A stretch of DNA of 64,000 nt from Streblospio benedicti (GCA_019095985.1 CM032660.1:35420937-35484936); one strand, 5' to 3'. Shown: positions 43,701 to 56,359, counted from the first letter of the stretch. Translations and numbers: made by a program. The notes: generated by a model not told the origin, from the letters alone.

Positions 43701-46700
43701 CTAGAATTCAAAGAGCAAAAATCTGTTTGTAACACCTGCTGTTGTTAAACATATTTTTAGACTAAAACTTTTGCACTCACTAGCGTAGCGTTAGCCTCGT
43801 ATCAACCCGACCATGTAAACTCTTTTTGACAATTGAGTGCAGCCACTACAGTAGCTTGTTGATTGAGACTACACCATCATGCAGGTTAAAAAAAGTCTAC
43901 TTATTCAGTATCATACGTCATTTGTCATCTCCTTATAAAAGCGTCAATAAGCTCTTAGTTTGTGGTGCCACATAGTACTATAGACAAAAAATAGAAAGTA
44001 AATGGCTTATATCTTTTTATTATCAACGATTGAGCTTTTTACTTTGGATATGTTGTCGAAAAGAGGGTAGGCAAATGCCAATGCATCTCATCAAAAAATT
44101 GGGAATTCTGCACATTTCATGGAGAAATCTGTTGTCGAAAATCGAAGTTTCTGTTTGGAACCATGAATACGGCAGACTCAAGAATACCACGCAAATATAT
44201 GGTTATTATTTCACTTATTGATTTGTTGAATTAATATGATATTTTGATGGAAATAATCTGTAGTATTATGCGATTCCATCCATGTATACAAGTCGATGTA
44301 ATTGTTTCAACTAAATAGTTTACTTTGAGAATTTATCTTGTCCATTAAAAAACATGACATAGGTGAAATTGGCAGTGCCATTTTTTTGTAGATGTTTGCA
44401 GGTTGGTTACAATAACTATTTACTGTTTTGGTTCCATGTGTTGAACATAAGAAACTACANNNNNNNNNNNNNNNNNNNNNNNNNNNNNNNNNNNNNNNNN
44501 NNNNNNNNNNNNNNNNNNNNNNNNNNNNNNNNNNNNNNNNNNNNNNNNNNNNNNNNNNNTTATTTTTGTTAGATTCCCTAAATTAAAAAAATAAAGTTGA
44601 AAGAAATTAAAATGTTCTTTTTAAGGATGCAGTTTTAGGGGCTAATTCTGATGCCATTTTGATAGATGATTTGTACTATTTATTAAAAATTATCAGAGTA
44701 TTATGAGTATATATTACATTGTATATAGTGTGCCACCAATATTTTATAGGAGGATAGTCACAAAAATAGAAAACCGTAACATGACAGTTTACTATATTTT
44801 TTGGCTCCCTTCCATCAATAATGGTGATCCCCTTAAAGTTATGAACATTACCAAATATTTAGAATAACAAGGCCATTTTATCAATATTGTGACCAATGTT
44901 TTTGCACTATATTGCGCCGTTAAAAATGTAGGGACTTTTCAGGTGCATCTTTCTTTTTGATTCAAAACCTTTGGAATCATCTGGTTTTCTGACAGGACCA
45001 TTAGTGACCTGAAAGTTACAAGCATTAGTTAGAATCACAAGATATAAAATGAACATTCTTACAGTTGGTGTGAAAACATTGCTCAATCAGAATTGAAGCG
45101 ATTTTGATTTATTGGACTTAGAATATATTATTATTATACAGTAATTAAGTCATAAAACTTATGATGACTTCAAGTCAGGTGCAGGACTATATCAGCATAG
45201 TCTCTGGTGGGATTCAACCCACGACCATACGACCCAATCGCCTAGCAGTTCAGCTGCGGCTGCGTTACGCACAAAATCCCTCTGCCACCAGAACTAGGTT
45301 AAAAAAACTTGTGTACAAGTTTGCTAATCAAATAAAGAATTAAGCATCTGTAATACGTTCATGCAAAATTCTGCCACCAGAACTAGGTAAATAAACGTTT
45401 GTGCAAGTTTGGTAATAATCACATAAAGAATGAAGTAATTTTAATTTACATTCATGCAAAATTTTGTTTATGTACCCCTGGGGAGAGGTCAATTTTTTCT
45501 GTCAATTTGTTACCACATGCATGAAGGTCCCACAAACAAGGCTTGTTTACTTTATGAAGCATGGACATATGAGACATTTTTAGAAAGCTATAACTTTCAA
45601 ATGACTTGATCACACATCTTGAAATTCGGTAGAATAACTAATAATCCATAGCATATATATCATGGAATTTAGTAAATACAAAATGGTAGATTCATCTAGA
45701 ATTCAAAGAGCAAAAATCTGTTTGTAACACCTGCTGTTGTTAAACATATTTTTAGACTAAAACTTCGCACTCACTAGCGTAGCGNTTAGCCTCGTTCAAC
45801 CCGACCATGTACAGTATTGAATTGAGTGCAGCCACTACAGTAGCTTGTTGATTATGACTACACCATCATGCAGGTTAAAAAAAAAGTCTACTATTCAGTA
45901 TCATACGTCATTATCGAACGTCAATAAGCTCTTAGTTTGTGGTGCCACATAGTACTATAGACAAAAAAATAGAAAGTAAATGGCTTATATCTTTATTATC
46001 AACGATTGAGCTTTTTACTTTGGATATGTTGTCGAAAAGAGGGTAGGCAAATGCCAATGCATCTCATCCAAAAAATTGGGAATTCCTGCACATTTCATGG
46101 AGAAATCTGTTGTCGAAAATCGGAAGTTTCTGTTTTGGAACCATGAATTACGGCAGACTTGCAATACCACGCAAATATATGGTTATTATTTCACTTATTA
46201 GTTGTTGAATTAATATGATATTTTGATGGAAATAATCTGTAGTAATATGCGATTCCATCCATGTATACAAGTCGATGTAATTGTTTCAACTAAATAGTTT
46301 ACTTTGAGCATTTATCTTGTCCATTAAAAAAAAATGACAGGTGAAATTCGTCGACAGTTGCAGTGCCTTGTCGATGTTTGCAGGTTATTACAATAACTAT
46401 TTACTGTTTTGGTTCCATGTGTTGAACAAAAGAAACTACATACATTTCTTGTCAGAATGCCTCACTTTTGTAGGAATTGATGCAATAATTAATGCACAGC
46501 AATAATTTTCAAAAGGGCATCTCCGTTTTACTACAGGAATGTGTACATTAGACTAGCACAGAAAACTGGCAAACGGATATTGTGAAATAAACAAAAAAAA
46601 AGTCTGTGTTGTCATCCATTAATATCAACATTTCTGGAGAGTTCATTAGTTGTATATTAGATATGCATGAAAATTTATTATTCATTAGAAAAAGAACACT

Positions 46701-49700
46701 AAAATGTCGCATATTTCAATGCTTTCTATTGTGTCAAGCCGGTGTTTGTATGACCAAGATGGTTGTTGTTTTGTTTACACGCTGATTGGACGACAGACTT
46801 ATTTGATTGACAGGTCGGAACTATGAATAGCTCACCTTGTCACAAGTGACAGGTGGTCACAGGTAAGCTAAAAATAGCTGCCATAAAAGTGATAAGAATT
46901 TTAAATTTTTATACCTGTACAATGTACAAACAAGTACCATTTTACACCTTACCTCCAGTTTTTCTTTGGCATCCCCAGCAGCCCCCATGTTAGATTCTGA
47001 TGTACATCCCCATGATGGTAGCTTGCCATGGCCAGAAGTACTTCTATACATCTCCTTTGATCCTCCAAATGAACCAGTTCCAAACATTCCACCATATCCA
47101 ATTCTCTGATTATTTGGTAAGGTGCTGTTACAGTTAAATTGACCATTTAAATCTACCGGTACTTGATGATGGTTCAACTGATTATACCCTGCAGTAAATT
47201 CACAAGTACCAATTGTGCTGTCTATTGTTCTATTGAACTGATCAAATGAAGCTGTATATTGGTCAGGTGCAGGAACATTTTGAAAAGCTGAAAACTGATT
47301 ATTTCTGGGGTTGGCCTGATTATTAAAACCTGTACCAATAATTACTTGGTTGTTAGAAAAAGTATTTCCATCTGAATATTGAGTATTTCCAAATTGGTTC
47401 TTATTGTTAAATGAATTTGGAGCAAATGTTTGCCTTCCTACATTTTGTGTCGGACTTTGACCAGAAAATCTTTGAGATTGGTGAAATGATGGTCGCGCTT
47501 GTGAAATTTGATGTGGATCACATTGGCCAAAACTGTGCCCCATTGATGGCCTGTAAAGATAAATTTTAGTACCAGTTACAGGCCATCATCTGCTCAATCT
47601 CGTTTTTTCTACAATGTCAATGATACCCAAACACATATGCTAACCCTTAAATAACCCAGCATTATCCCTGATGTCATTGTCATAGTCTAAATATCAAAAT
47701 CACAAACTAATACCTCATATGTGATACTCCTGGCTGATTGGGATTTTGAAAACGTGGATTGTAAGAGCTTTGTAAATTACTCAAAGGCTTCCTAGAGGGC
47801 TCTGAAGTAAGATATTTGTAGATTGTGTCATATACATACAATATACAACCAGGCTGAGCAAGCCATATCAATTATAGAATTTATATCATTGATAATCAAT
47901 GCAAGTAAAACAAAATTTAAGATAGACAAATCTTGAACCTATCCTTATTGAGGTACATACTGGTAAGCATATCATTACCTGGAATACTTGAAGCAATTTT
48001 TCCATAGGAACCATTATAGTCATTGAAGGAATCTGCATTATTAGGGTGTGCTAACAATGCTTGCCTAGGTTTCTTTGTAAAAATAGGGGCTTTAGGTCTT
48101 TGCCCACCTGGAAAAGTAAGATAAGCACAATGTATCTTTCCAACCATGTGAGAGGGAGCGTTTTCTTAGTCACTAAAAATTTAAATGCCATTTGGATTTA
48201 CACATGGAGTTTATTGAATGGGAAACGTAAATTTAAGTGAGGATGGGTATTGTGTTCATGCCCAAAGAAAAACATGAATGTTTTATTCTCTATTTGTAGC
48301 CCTGATTAATTAATGCTTGGCTGAATGCTAGGATTTGACAGCTAGCTACTCCAATTCATAACAGACATTATCTCTTGATTGATGATTTTTTTTTTTGTGA
48401 TTGATGTAGAGATGGAGTGGGAAAATTGATATACATGTACTACACTTTATTATATATTTAACATGGGGCCCCAGCATCATGGGAGGGTGTGTGGTATGTA
48501 TACTACTACTAGTATGGTTTACAAACACTATACCATACACATTACTACTACTATATAGAAGAGGATAACCGACAGGCACAGATACCATGGAGCCAGGGCA
48601 TCCGTTTTAGGCTTGATTTCTGCTCTAGTATATATTTTATCACTTAACATTATTAAAAAAAAAAAAGCTGTCACTGTCCTATGCAATTACAATTTAAATA
48701 TTTAGACCAATATTCCATAGCTTTAAACTGCAGTAACTCTATCAGTTATATTATTTTTCATTGGCTATATTAAGATTGGTTTGCATAATGGATCATTTTT
48801 ATTTGATTTGATTTGTTTTATTACTGTGATATAGTACAACAAACAATACAAGTAGCATACAAGTTGCATATGATAGTAGATGAAATACAGGCCCTATTAG
48901 TCACCTTAACAAATACTAAACAAAGTCTGACATAGTCTTTATGGTAATGCAAAATTATCTGGCCTGTCAAAAACTATTTCCTGATTAAGTTACTGCAGAA
49001 TGAACCCTATATGTGTTGCAGCTGACGTCGTACGAGGATTCACCGGGGGATGGTCAGGCTGACTCGGGAGTTGTGCTGCACCGAGGGCGCCGGGATCTTG
49101 CTGTTCTAAGTCCAAGGGACTTTCCAAGACGCCTGGTGGCTTAGTCCAGGGTCCGAGGGGGCAAGGGGCCTAGGGGAGAGCCCCAACAAATGGAGAAGGG
49201 AACTGGGAGGCTGGTCACTGCCCCCAAGGGGGTGAGCTCTCCGGGTCTCACAATCTTAGAACTTTGTCTTCCAGAGGAGGCAGTGTTGCTCCGAGTCCTA
49301 CTCCACTGCTGCAAGACGTCTGGTGATCTTAGCTTAGGCGCGGACAAGGTGAATCCAGCGACAGGCGAGAAGGATGAGCCAGGGGAAGCGCGGAAGTGAA
49401 GCGCGGTGTGAGTGTTGTTCCTCCTGATGCGCCGGTGCACGTCGGGGGACTCGATCCTCGCATTCGGAGGCAGGCAGCGAAGCTAGAGCCGAGGTAGCGA
49501 GGAAGTACTTTTTGCAGTTTGGGCCAAGATTTAACACAGGACGGGAGGCTTGGTAGTCCGGACAACAAAGAGTCAAGCAAAGGTGTAACATAGAAATGGA
49601 TGAGGGTTGAATTATGTTTAATTTTGTTTTGTTTTATGGTATGATAATTTCAGTACCAAATTTCCGTAACAATTAAAATTTACCCCTCTCGACCACCTCG

Positions 49701-50994
49701 GGATGAGTGATTCTAACCTTTCCGATTGTAAAGCATGATGGGGAAGGTTGTGTGCCCGATTACGCAGACAGGCCACACCCTAAAGTTGAGGATTAATTTG
49801 GGTCTGTATAATATAAAATAGGATAGCAGTAGTAGTAGTTCTTAAAGCTGAAATAATAAGGTGACAGTCAGTTTGTTTGCAAGCTTGCAAATGTTTCATA
49901 CATGTTACCTTCTGTCCCATAATGTACTTCTTAACCAACAACTACAGTTACCTGTAGAGTTTATTTTCATTATAAGTACACATACAATGTTGTACAATAA
50001 CCTTATTGAAGCATTTGTTATAAAGTTGTTAGAATGTATGTAATTCTTAATCATGCATTTATTTTTCTTCAAAATACTACTGTTTTCTTGCCGTTTGCTT
50101 GAATGGCTGCCATGTTGGAAGCCATTTTGAAAAAAACAAGATGGCTGCCCACATTAAAATTATTTTTTGTCAGAAAACCTTTTAGCTTACAAAATCCTCA
50201 TCATTTTGACACCAATAATTTGTTTCTATGTGTTAAACGACTAATTTTAGCCATATTCATCATTTTCATGGCGGCCATTTTGAAAAATGGCTATAAAAAT
50301 TGTTGCCCAAGGTAAATTTTTTAGCATCCGGTGGATTTGAGCTCTATGGGGCCTAAAGATACCAAATCACTCAAAAAACCTTTTGGTAGTCTCAACTTCC
50401 GGGTTCGCTATTTGGCAAGTAGACTACTATAAAGAATAATGGTGAAAATATTTAAAATTGTAATTGCATATTTTGCCATATTTTTTACTTATGTGTATGG
50501 TATACCAGGGTCAGGATTAGCCACTCGTCCGCTCGTATTGACTAGTAAAAACTAGTGGAGGACGAGTGCTAATTTTTAGAAACTCGTCCTTTTGACAAGG
50601 AGCAATTCTGAAAAGTTTGTCATACAGATTATACAAGGAGGGCGAGTACATTTTTTGCAGGATAAGTAGATATTTGAAGGTTACTAGTCCTGCTGATGAG
50701 TAACACTTTTCCACCTAATCCTGACCCTGTATACTGGGGTTGTGAGTTTGAATCCTGTCAGGGCCACTTGACATCGTCAAGTGGAAGCTTAGGGTTGAAA
50801 AACCTGTCTTCAGTTATGTCAGAATAGTGGTAGGAGCTTAATTGCTTGCCATAGTACATGTATACCATTATATTCTCTCTGTCTGTCTGTTTGTAAATCA
50901 TAATAGTATACATACCACACACACTCGTATGACGTTGAGGCCCACACAATGATTCCATAGAAAACTTACCATTTACATGTAATCTGCCATCCAT
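40736..50994 (-). CDS. SPATA22: Spermatogenesis-associated protein 22 (meiotic recombination factor)
   Basis: Seven coding exons on the minus strand, all AG/GT bounded and phase-compatible: 50,970-50,994, 47,979-48,107, 47,714-47,801, 46,953-47,550, 41,827-41,989, 41,422-41,528 and 40,736-40,936, giving 436 codons. SPATA22 partners MEIOB on RPA-coated ssDNA during meiotic recombination. The C-terminal RPA2-like OB fold is clear: SLHFLTATIQGAKHWSQYCD, MALLFEIFG, then DRELPHMVRGHWYRCVG, which matches the vertebrate DRELPRLIRGRVHRCVG. The N-terminus has the conserved short basic motif APIFTKKPRQ. The middle (exon 4, ~199 residues) is Asn/Gln/Phe-rich and disordered. Start chosen: MDGRLHVN in a 28-nt exon; an upstream exon 51,038-51,079 (after TTTTTTTCCAG) is probably 5' UTR. 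The intron after exon 4 holds the duplicated block with the gap. Confidence 0.9.
42145..42305 (-). repeat. tRNA-derived SINE
   Basis: The reverse strand shows a tRNA-like head with A-box TGGCAGAGTGG and B-box GGTTCGAATCC, followed by TATAGTCCTAGCC... The same family occurs at 45,155-45,305 (second haplotype version) and 56,360-56,505. Not a functional tRNA: no fold closes and it is dispersed. Confidence 0.65.
42751..43595. mobile_element. Harbinger-like non-autonomous DNA transposon (845 bp)
   Basis: Terminal inverted repeats GGCGTAACAAAATCAATAGT are perfect over 21 bp, with further imperfect complementarity. It is flanked by TAA on both sides (42,748-42,750 and 43,596-43,598). The other version of this block has the uninterrupted sequence AGCTATAACTTTC at ~45,589, a true empty site with one TAA. 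A 3-bp TWA target and GG-starting ends fit the PIF/Harbinger superfamily. There is no ORF of note inside. Confidence 0.85.
44460..44559. other. Assembly gap (100 N)
   Basis: Lies exactly at the junction between the two versions of the duplicated block. Confidence 0.99.
44560..46440. repeat. Duplicated block, version 2 (without the insertion)
   Basis: Parallels 41,530-44,459 but lacks the 845-bp element and ~150 bp near 42,490-42,650. It shows many one-base indels, often in homopolymers, and one isolated N at 45,785. The copy of SPATA22 exon 5 (about 44,848-45,008) is disrupted by small indels, so only version 1 can be coding as written. Confidence 0.85.
45155..45305 (-). repeat. tRNA-derived SINE (version 2 allele)
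   Basis: Allelic counterpart of the SINE at 42,145-42,305. Confidence 0.6.
48128..50969. other. SPATA22 intron 1 with a GC-rich block and a MITE
   Basis: 49,015-49,600 is strikingly GC-rich (e.g. CACCGAGGGCGCCGGGATC) in AT-rich surroundings. It has short opposing ORFs but no recognisable protein and is probably an unclassified repeat. Around 50,100-50,300 CCATTTTG motifs recur. A hAT-like MITE lies at 50,506-50,729. The remainder shows nothing recognisable. Confidence 0.5.
50506..50729. repeat. hAT-like MITE with CAGGGTCAGGATTAG ends
   Basis: Inverted ends CAGGGTCAGGATTAG / CTAATCCTGACCCTG. Both flanks contain GTATAC. The inner part carries inverted ACTCGTCC / GGACGAGT motifs. A partial copy is at ~62,225-62,300. 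Confidence 0.75.
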
Positions 50995-51404
50995 TGCCTT
51001 ACAAAATTACATTTAACTCATTCTCCTTCACATACCAGTACTTGTTTTGGAGCTTCTAAGACCAGATTTGTACACGCCTGGAAAAAAACATAAACAAATG
51101 TGTATACTGTAAGGAAAAGATATCAGAAAAACCTCATATGGGCACGAGCATTTTGTCAGTCTGTAGGCCTACCCATGCACACCAGCATCTCCTGGTGCTC
51201 CCTTCAGCTCCCAGTTCACGAATTGTGTGAATGAGAAGACAATTTCGAATGGTTTTCACTACTCATGAAGTTGTACTTACCGTAAATACCGTAAATTCAA
51301 ATGCACCATTAAGATCCTTTGAATCTCAACTTGACAAAGTCTGGCACCAGCATAAACCAAGATCATCTGACAAGCCCTTGATGCTTATTACAGATGAAGT
51401 GGAT

Positions 51405-51770
51405 AAGTGGTCCTCGGTGTTACAGTGGTTAGAGCGTCCGACTAAAAACATGATTTGCCTGCGCCGTGAGTTCACGGCCCGTCCATGGCAGACTTCGTGT
51501 CACCAAACAGTTACGTTGGACGTCTGCCACTGCATTGCCGATCTCCACATAATCTCCACACATGACAGTACAGTATACTACTAGACGGTGGCGACACCAA
51601 GCATGAGGCTCATAAGCCTCGTTAAAAGGCATGTCAAGTGTAGAGGAGACCCAGCTTAAAAACAATAGCTAGGTCTAGTCACTAGTGTGATCCCTCCGCA
51701 CCCGAGAGGCTCATAACCTATAACCTGCCTCTGAAGGTCCATGTACCAACACCACACGCGGTCTATCCCC
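51405..51770 (+). repeat. SINE-like element with tRNA-like head
   Basis: A tRNA-like start (GTTACAGTGGTTAGAGCGTC, A-box-like) followed by ~300 bp of moderate GC content ending in CATGTACCAACACC. It sits upstream of the first SPATA22 exon. A B-box is not convincing, so the class is tentative. Confidence 0.4.
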
Positions 51771-52090
51771 TCTGCTAAATATGATTATCACCAGCAAGTA
51801 GGCTGCACAGTATCCACACTAAAAAAAGTCCTGGAAAGGGTAAATGTAACTGTGTCAGTGACCCAGGCCAGTAACTGACACTGTTGTTTCTGAGAATTAT
51901 GGTTAATCTAGGAACACATTTGCGTGAAAAGTTGTTCTAAGTCTGAGACTAAGTTGCGAAATATACTTACATGATACCTACTTGTGATTCGGTCTTTAAC
52001 ATAGTCAACTAAACTTACATAAAAGGTTATTACTTTGTAGACTACAGTGTTTTGCTTTCGTCTGCCACCTGTTCTTCATTCTAGGACAGT

Positions 52091-52100
52091 GCGCATGCGC
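52091..52100. promoter_or_regulatory. NRF1-like palindrome GCGCATGCGC
   Basis: Perfect palindrome about 1 kb upstream of the presumed 5' UTR exon of SPATA22 (minus strand). NRF1 sites are common in germline and housekeeping promoters, so a further untranslated first exon near here is possible. Confidence 0.35.
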
Positions 52101-52451
52101 TAGTGCTTAATTTTGAGTCCATAAACGAGTCATTATGGGGAGTATCAGTACACAATGTAAACCTGCACATTTCACATTAGATTACGAAATCACAATGCAA
52201 ACTTAATGACCATGACCATTTTGATACGTAGATGTGTAATGGTAGGATACTAAGGATAAACTAATAAATATCTGAATATGTTGTGGCTACTGTCCTTTCC
52301 ACCATTTAATAAGTTTATCAAAAGTTTCAAAAGATGAATGATTAAGCCTAATTGAATATTTATTTTTGTTTTATATTTAAAATATCTTTAATACTTTTGT
52401 CTTCTATCTTCTGTCTCTTCAGAATAAAAAATTTACAAATAAGCATATTTG

Positions 52452-52657
52452 CAGGGTTGGCAATCTTCCGGAAGTTTGCTATTTCTTCCGGAACGGCTTA
52501 GCTTGAGCCAAAATTATTATTTTGTTATCATAGATTTTATTTAGTAAAAAAGGTACAAATTACTTGTGAAAAAAAACATGGAATTTAGTATTAATTTCTT
52601 CAGGACGGAAGAAATGCGGAATTTCCACGGAAGTTTAGGAAGAAATTGCCAACCCTG
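52452..52657. mobile_element. hAT MITE with perfect 8-bp target duplication
   Basis: 206 bp with inverted ends CAGGGTTGGCAAT / ATTGCCAACCCTG, flanked on both sides by CATATTTG (52,444-52,451 and 52,658-52,665). CAGGG ends plus an 8-bp duplication define a hAT-superfamily element. It is non-coding. Confidence 0.92.
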
Positions 52658-53341
52658 CATATTTGAATATGATTTTGTTAAATATTTTTAAGGTTTTATA
52701 TAATTAATATTCAGTAGTATTCAGTAACAAAAATTACTAGTCCAATTCAATGTTAATACTGTGTACTGCTAAAACAAGCAAAAATTATGTGATAAAAGTG
52801 TAACTACATATAATTCACTTAATTTATTAAGAGAAGAAAATTTTCTAAAACATTATATGGACAATAAAAGATATGATTCTTATTTTCCCCTCGTGTGTTA
52901 CTACTAAAAACACATTTTTTTCCACTTAACCATAATTTAATCTTATTTGATACTTAAAATGTTATCACAAAACGACTAAATATTATCCATACATATAAAT
53001 AGTTGAATAGCTTTCAAAATAACCAAAATATTCCCAGACCATTTGCAATTTTTGAAGAAAATCAAACACTTTTACAATGACCATTAGATATGCTGTAATG
53101 AATCACTGAATACATATACAGAAAGACACAGCTTATTTGACGTTACGTCAAAAGTATTGGATAGTATCTTATTTTCATCAGAAATACCAAGGGTGACCCA
53201 TAAAGAGTCCACACACTTGGCACGTCTTGTTGACACACCAACAATTCTCAAAATTCTTGCATACAACATTTTCCCAGCACAATTAAGCATCTAATTGACA
53301 GCCAAACACACAGATGACAGATATATTATAAAAAGTCAATT

Positions 53342-54703
53342 TCATTTGGATGGTTCAGATGCCTTAATTATATGAAATGGTTTTGCTTCTAAACCACCAG
53401 CCTTTTTTCGAACTTGATCTTCAATATTGGCCACAATCGCCTTCTCGAAATTCTGAAAATCAAATTAAGTTATCACTACAAATATCTACGACAAATCATA
53501 ATCATATCCATGACATGATTCACATATTGGCTTATGTGTCATATATTGTTGAAAGTGCCTCAATAAAATATGTAGGTGCCCTGAGATTTAAATTTAAATA
53601 AACTATCATTAATATATCAAGTCTAGCAGATTTGCATTGTTACCTATATAGGAAGCTTTAACTTGAAAATTAAACTGATAAATATTTATTAAAATACATT
53701 TAATATTTCTTTTTATCAACAAGTATATGGCAATTATAATCCTCTAATTATAGAATTAAGACTGGATTATGTATGAAACCAAACATTGGTCATGGTGTTC
53801 ATGGCAGGTAGAAATTAATGGACTTTAGTAGTCATTATAAACCTGAATTAGTTACCATGAAAAATAAATAAGTAATTGCCAAAAAAGGCAATTTTCTAAC
53901 CTGGCAACCTGAACCAAATTATTTAAAAACTCCTTACTAGTACATGTTCATTATCAAGCCGAGGGAGAAAGCGATGATTTCACTGATATATCTCAACTTG
54001 AATTGAACATGACAGATGTGTGACAATACTCACAATAGGACACCTCGAGCATCAATCACACTGTTCGGCCATACAGACAATCCGTGAATTTTACGTATGA
54101 AGTGAACTCCCCATTGTAGAGGTCACTAAATTTCATGTCATACGTAAAATTCACGGTTTATGTGTATGGCCGGTTTTAGCGATTGTTACTCTAGCTGTCT
54201 GTTCATAATTTGATACCATTATAAAGTCTTAAGATCACTTGATCAATTTCTAACCATTGCAGGCCATACCTTTTTCATTTTCATTTCCTCCACCCTCTTA
54301 GTTTTCTTTGGTGCAATACTTTTTCCTAAAATCATGAAAGTATAAAAACCATCATCTCATCATTCTAAAACACATTCAAAATGGGTGAACTATCTAAATA
54401 TTGGTAAAGATAAGAGGTAAATATTTTTAAGGTATTGTTTTATCCTATGGATTGCTAGATAGATATTATTGTTTCACTTTGTTTTGATTTTTTTAAAACA
54501 CGTGAGACTGTTTATCCGGGCGATAATACCTGTCGGACAAACTTTTAGTACAACTTAACATGTCTCCGACATGTTTCACATATCAAAATATCAAGCTTGT
54601 TTCACATACCGCCTTTCTTCAAATTGGCCGCCTTCTTTTGATGTTTATCCTTTTTTGCCCCCTTGGGGACTTGGATTTTCTTTTTCATATTTCCTTGAGG
54701 CAT
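53342..54703 (-). CDS. C19orf53: C19orf53 / UPF0390 (Leydig cell tumour 10 kDa protein) homologue
   Basis: Three exons on the minus strand: 54,610-54,703, 54,270-54,325 and 53,342-53,452, phases 1 and 0, encoding 86 residues. The first reads MPQGNMKKKIQVPKGAKK, the second KSIAPKKTKRVEEMKMKK (the family's conserved (R/K)xIAPKKxxxV core), the third NFEKAIVANIEDQVRKKAGG (family: LEVAIRNKIEHEVTQKAS). The protein is small, very basic and probably nuclear or nucleolar; vertebrate members have ~99 residues and no defined activity. All borders are canonical AG/GT. Intron 2 holds a 105-bp palindromic MITE. Confidence 0.85.
54067..54171. repeat. 105-bp palindromic MITE
   Basis: Ends GGCCATACA... and inner arm CCGTGAATTTTACGTATGA are inverted around a short centre. 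It lies between exons 3 and 2 of the C19orf53 homologue. Confidence 0.8.
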
Positions 54704-55737
54704 TTTAAAGTTTAGTCGGGTTGCGGTGCTTCCGCATGCACTGGTCCTACGTTCGGAAGAGTCTATCATGGATGTGTGAGGGAGGTTAGCTTTTAAAGCA
54801 GAAATCCAGTTGTAATGATATGTGCTGACAGGGTAGGTTGTTTAATGAGTGTTACAAAATAATGGAAAAAAATAGAAGCAATTTCTTGTGGATAAATGTA
54901 ATGATTTGCACATTTTGATGCCACTTACCACCTTTGTCAAGTCTACTTTGGGAGATTTTGATGTCATCAACTTATGACATCACTTGTACAGTACTGATCA
55001 GTGATACACTGAGTTGAGTTGACTAGACACTGAAATAATTAATCCATACTGAACAGAGAGAAGTTATAATCTGGTAATAAGAGATACAATAATGTGAATA
55101 TTCATTTTATTTTACTGAATTTCATAATCTCTCACTAAGAATAACACAGATATATGTTCATAAGGATTATATAATGTGGGATGGATACTAGGATGGATAT
55201 GATGTACAGTACTGCTTATTCATTTATTGATCTTTTCCTCATGTATTAAGAAACTTGTAACTTGTCATTCAGAATTGAAAATTATAAATTGAACAGTCTA
55301 CTCTGTACAGGTGTATTGAATAATTTTACACACACTACATGTATATTGTTCGACCGCAATAAATCTATTGAAGTTGTGCAGTCGCTTTCAGTAATGTGAG
55401 GACCTGAGGATACCAGTTTTGCATGGTGATAACTTCAAAAGTGCTTAATATAGATCTAGGAGATACATTTCAGGTAAGTTTCAATTGTGTCTCCCCTATT
55501 GCTCCTATATGTCAGGACTGATAAGGGATTCGCTGACATACAGTCCACTGGCAGATCCAGGTTTTCAGAAAAGGGGAGGCCCACTGAAGGGATCTCATGG
55601 GTTTCATACGTGCGATCGATAGCAAACCTGCCAAAAATCCTATGAGAATAAGGTATTTTGGTGGAGAAAGGGGGGCACACGCCCTTCCCTGGATCAGCCC
55701 ATGTAGTCTTCAGTACATCTTGAGCTCAGATAATGTG

Positions 55738-56050
55738 CTTCCGTGGCCGAGTGGATAGGCAGTCGGACTCGTGACCAGAAGGTCGTGGGTTCGATTCCTG
55801 GTCGTGTCTGATGGTGGGTGTTGAGCAAACCTACCTCTAACAGGTTGCACACTGCTCCGTGGTACCTACACGTTAAATAGGTACAGGTCAGGTGAGTGAA
55901 CTCTAATGTGGTTGATTAGCACGTCTGCGCTACGGTAGCCAAAAGGTGTGTTGTATGCTCCCCAGGGAGTTGAGAAAGATATAGTGTGACAAGGATGCCA
56001 ATGACCTGGTGTAGATGTAGAGTCATCTGATCCTTCGGGGAAGAACACCA
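55738..56050 (+). repeat. tRNA-derived SINE (full length)
   Basis: tRNA-like head with A-box TGGCCGAGTGG and B-box GGTTCGATTCC in the correct spacing for polymerase III, then a ~230-bp body ending GTGACAAGGATGCCAATG ... TCCTTCGGGGAAGAACACC. A fragment of the same body is at 11,735-11,820. Confidence 0.75.
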
Positions 56051-56359
56051 TAAACCAGACATTTACATTTACATTTGTAAGTGGAAGCCATGGGTCTGAT
56101 CTCGCATGTTTCATGTATGAGCCTTTCTCATTACAAGTCTAGATACCCACCATGAGAATTACAAATGTGTCCAGGTTTCAAATGATCAATTATTATACTT
56201 TCAAAGAAATAGGACGCGTATGTTGTATAATTTTCTGTGTAGTCAATACCAAATGCATTTTGAATATCATTGTTAAAGATATTGCAATGAATTTTATAAT
56301 AACACCTGAAATTACCATGGCACTCGACCAGACAGTAATACACAAATATGTGGGTTCTG

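Larger units (their letters stand above)
41530..44459. repeat. Duplicated block, version 1 (with Harbinger-like insertion)
   Basis: About 2.9 kb including SPATA22 exon 5 and flanking introns. It is repeated in the same order and orientation at 44,560-46,440. Version 1 stops at the gap with ...TTGAACATAAGAAACTACA; the same words recur at ~46,422-46,440 in version 2 and then run into unique sequence. Confidence 0.9.

Noticed and set aside
44848-45008. Second copy of SPATA22 exon 5 as a real alternative exon
   Set aside because: Several one-base indels destroy its frame and it belongs to the duplicated haplotype block beyond a gap.
49141-49591. Opposing ORFs in the GC-rich block as genes
   Set aside because: Low stop density is expected from GC content; no domain, splice context or start context supports them.
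55741-55811. Possible functional tRNA gene (A and B boxes)
   Set aside because: The head continues directly into a repeat body that recurs at 11,735, and no clean acceptor stem closes; it is the head of a SINE.
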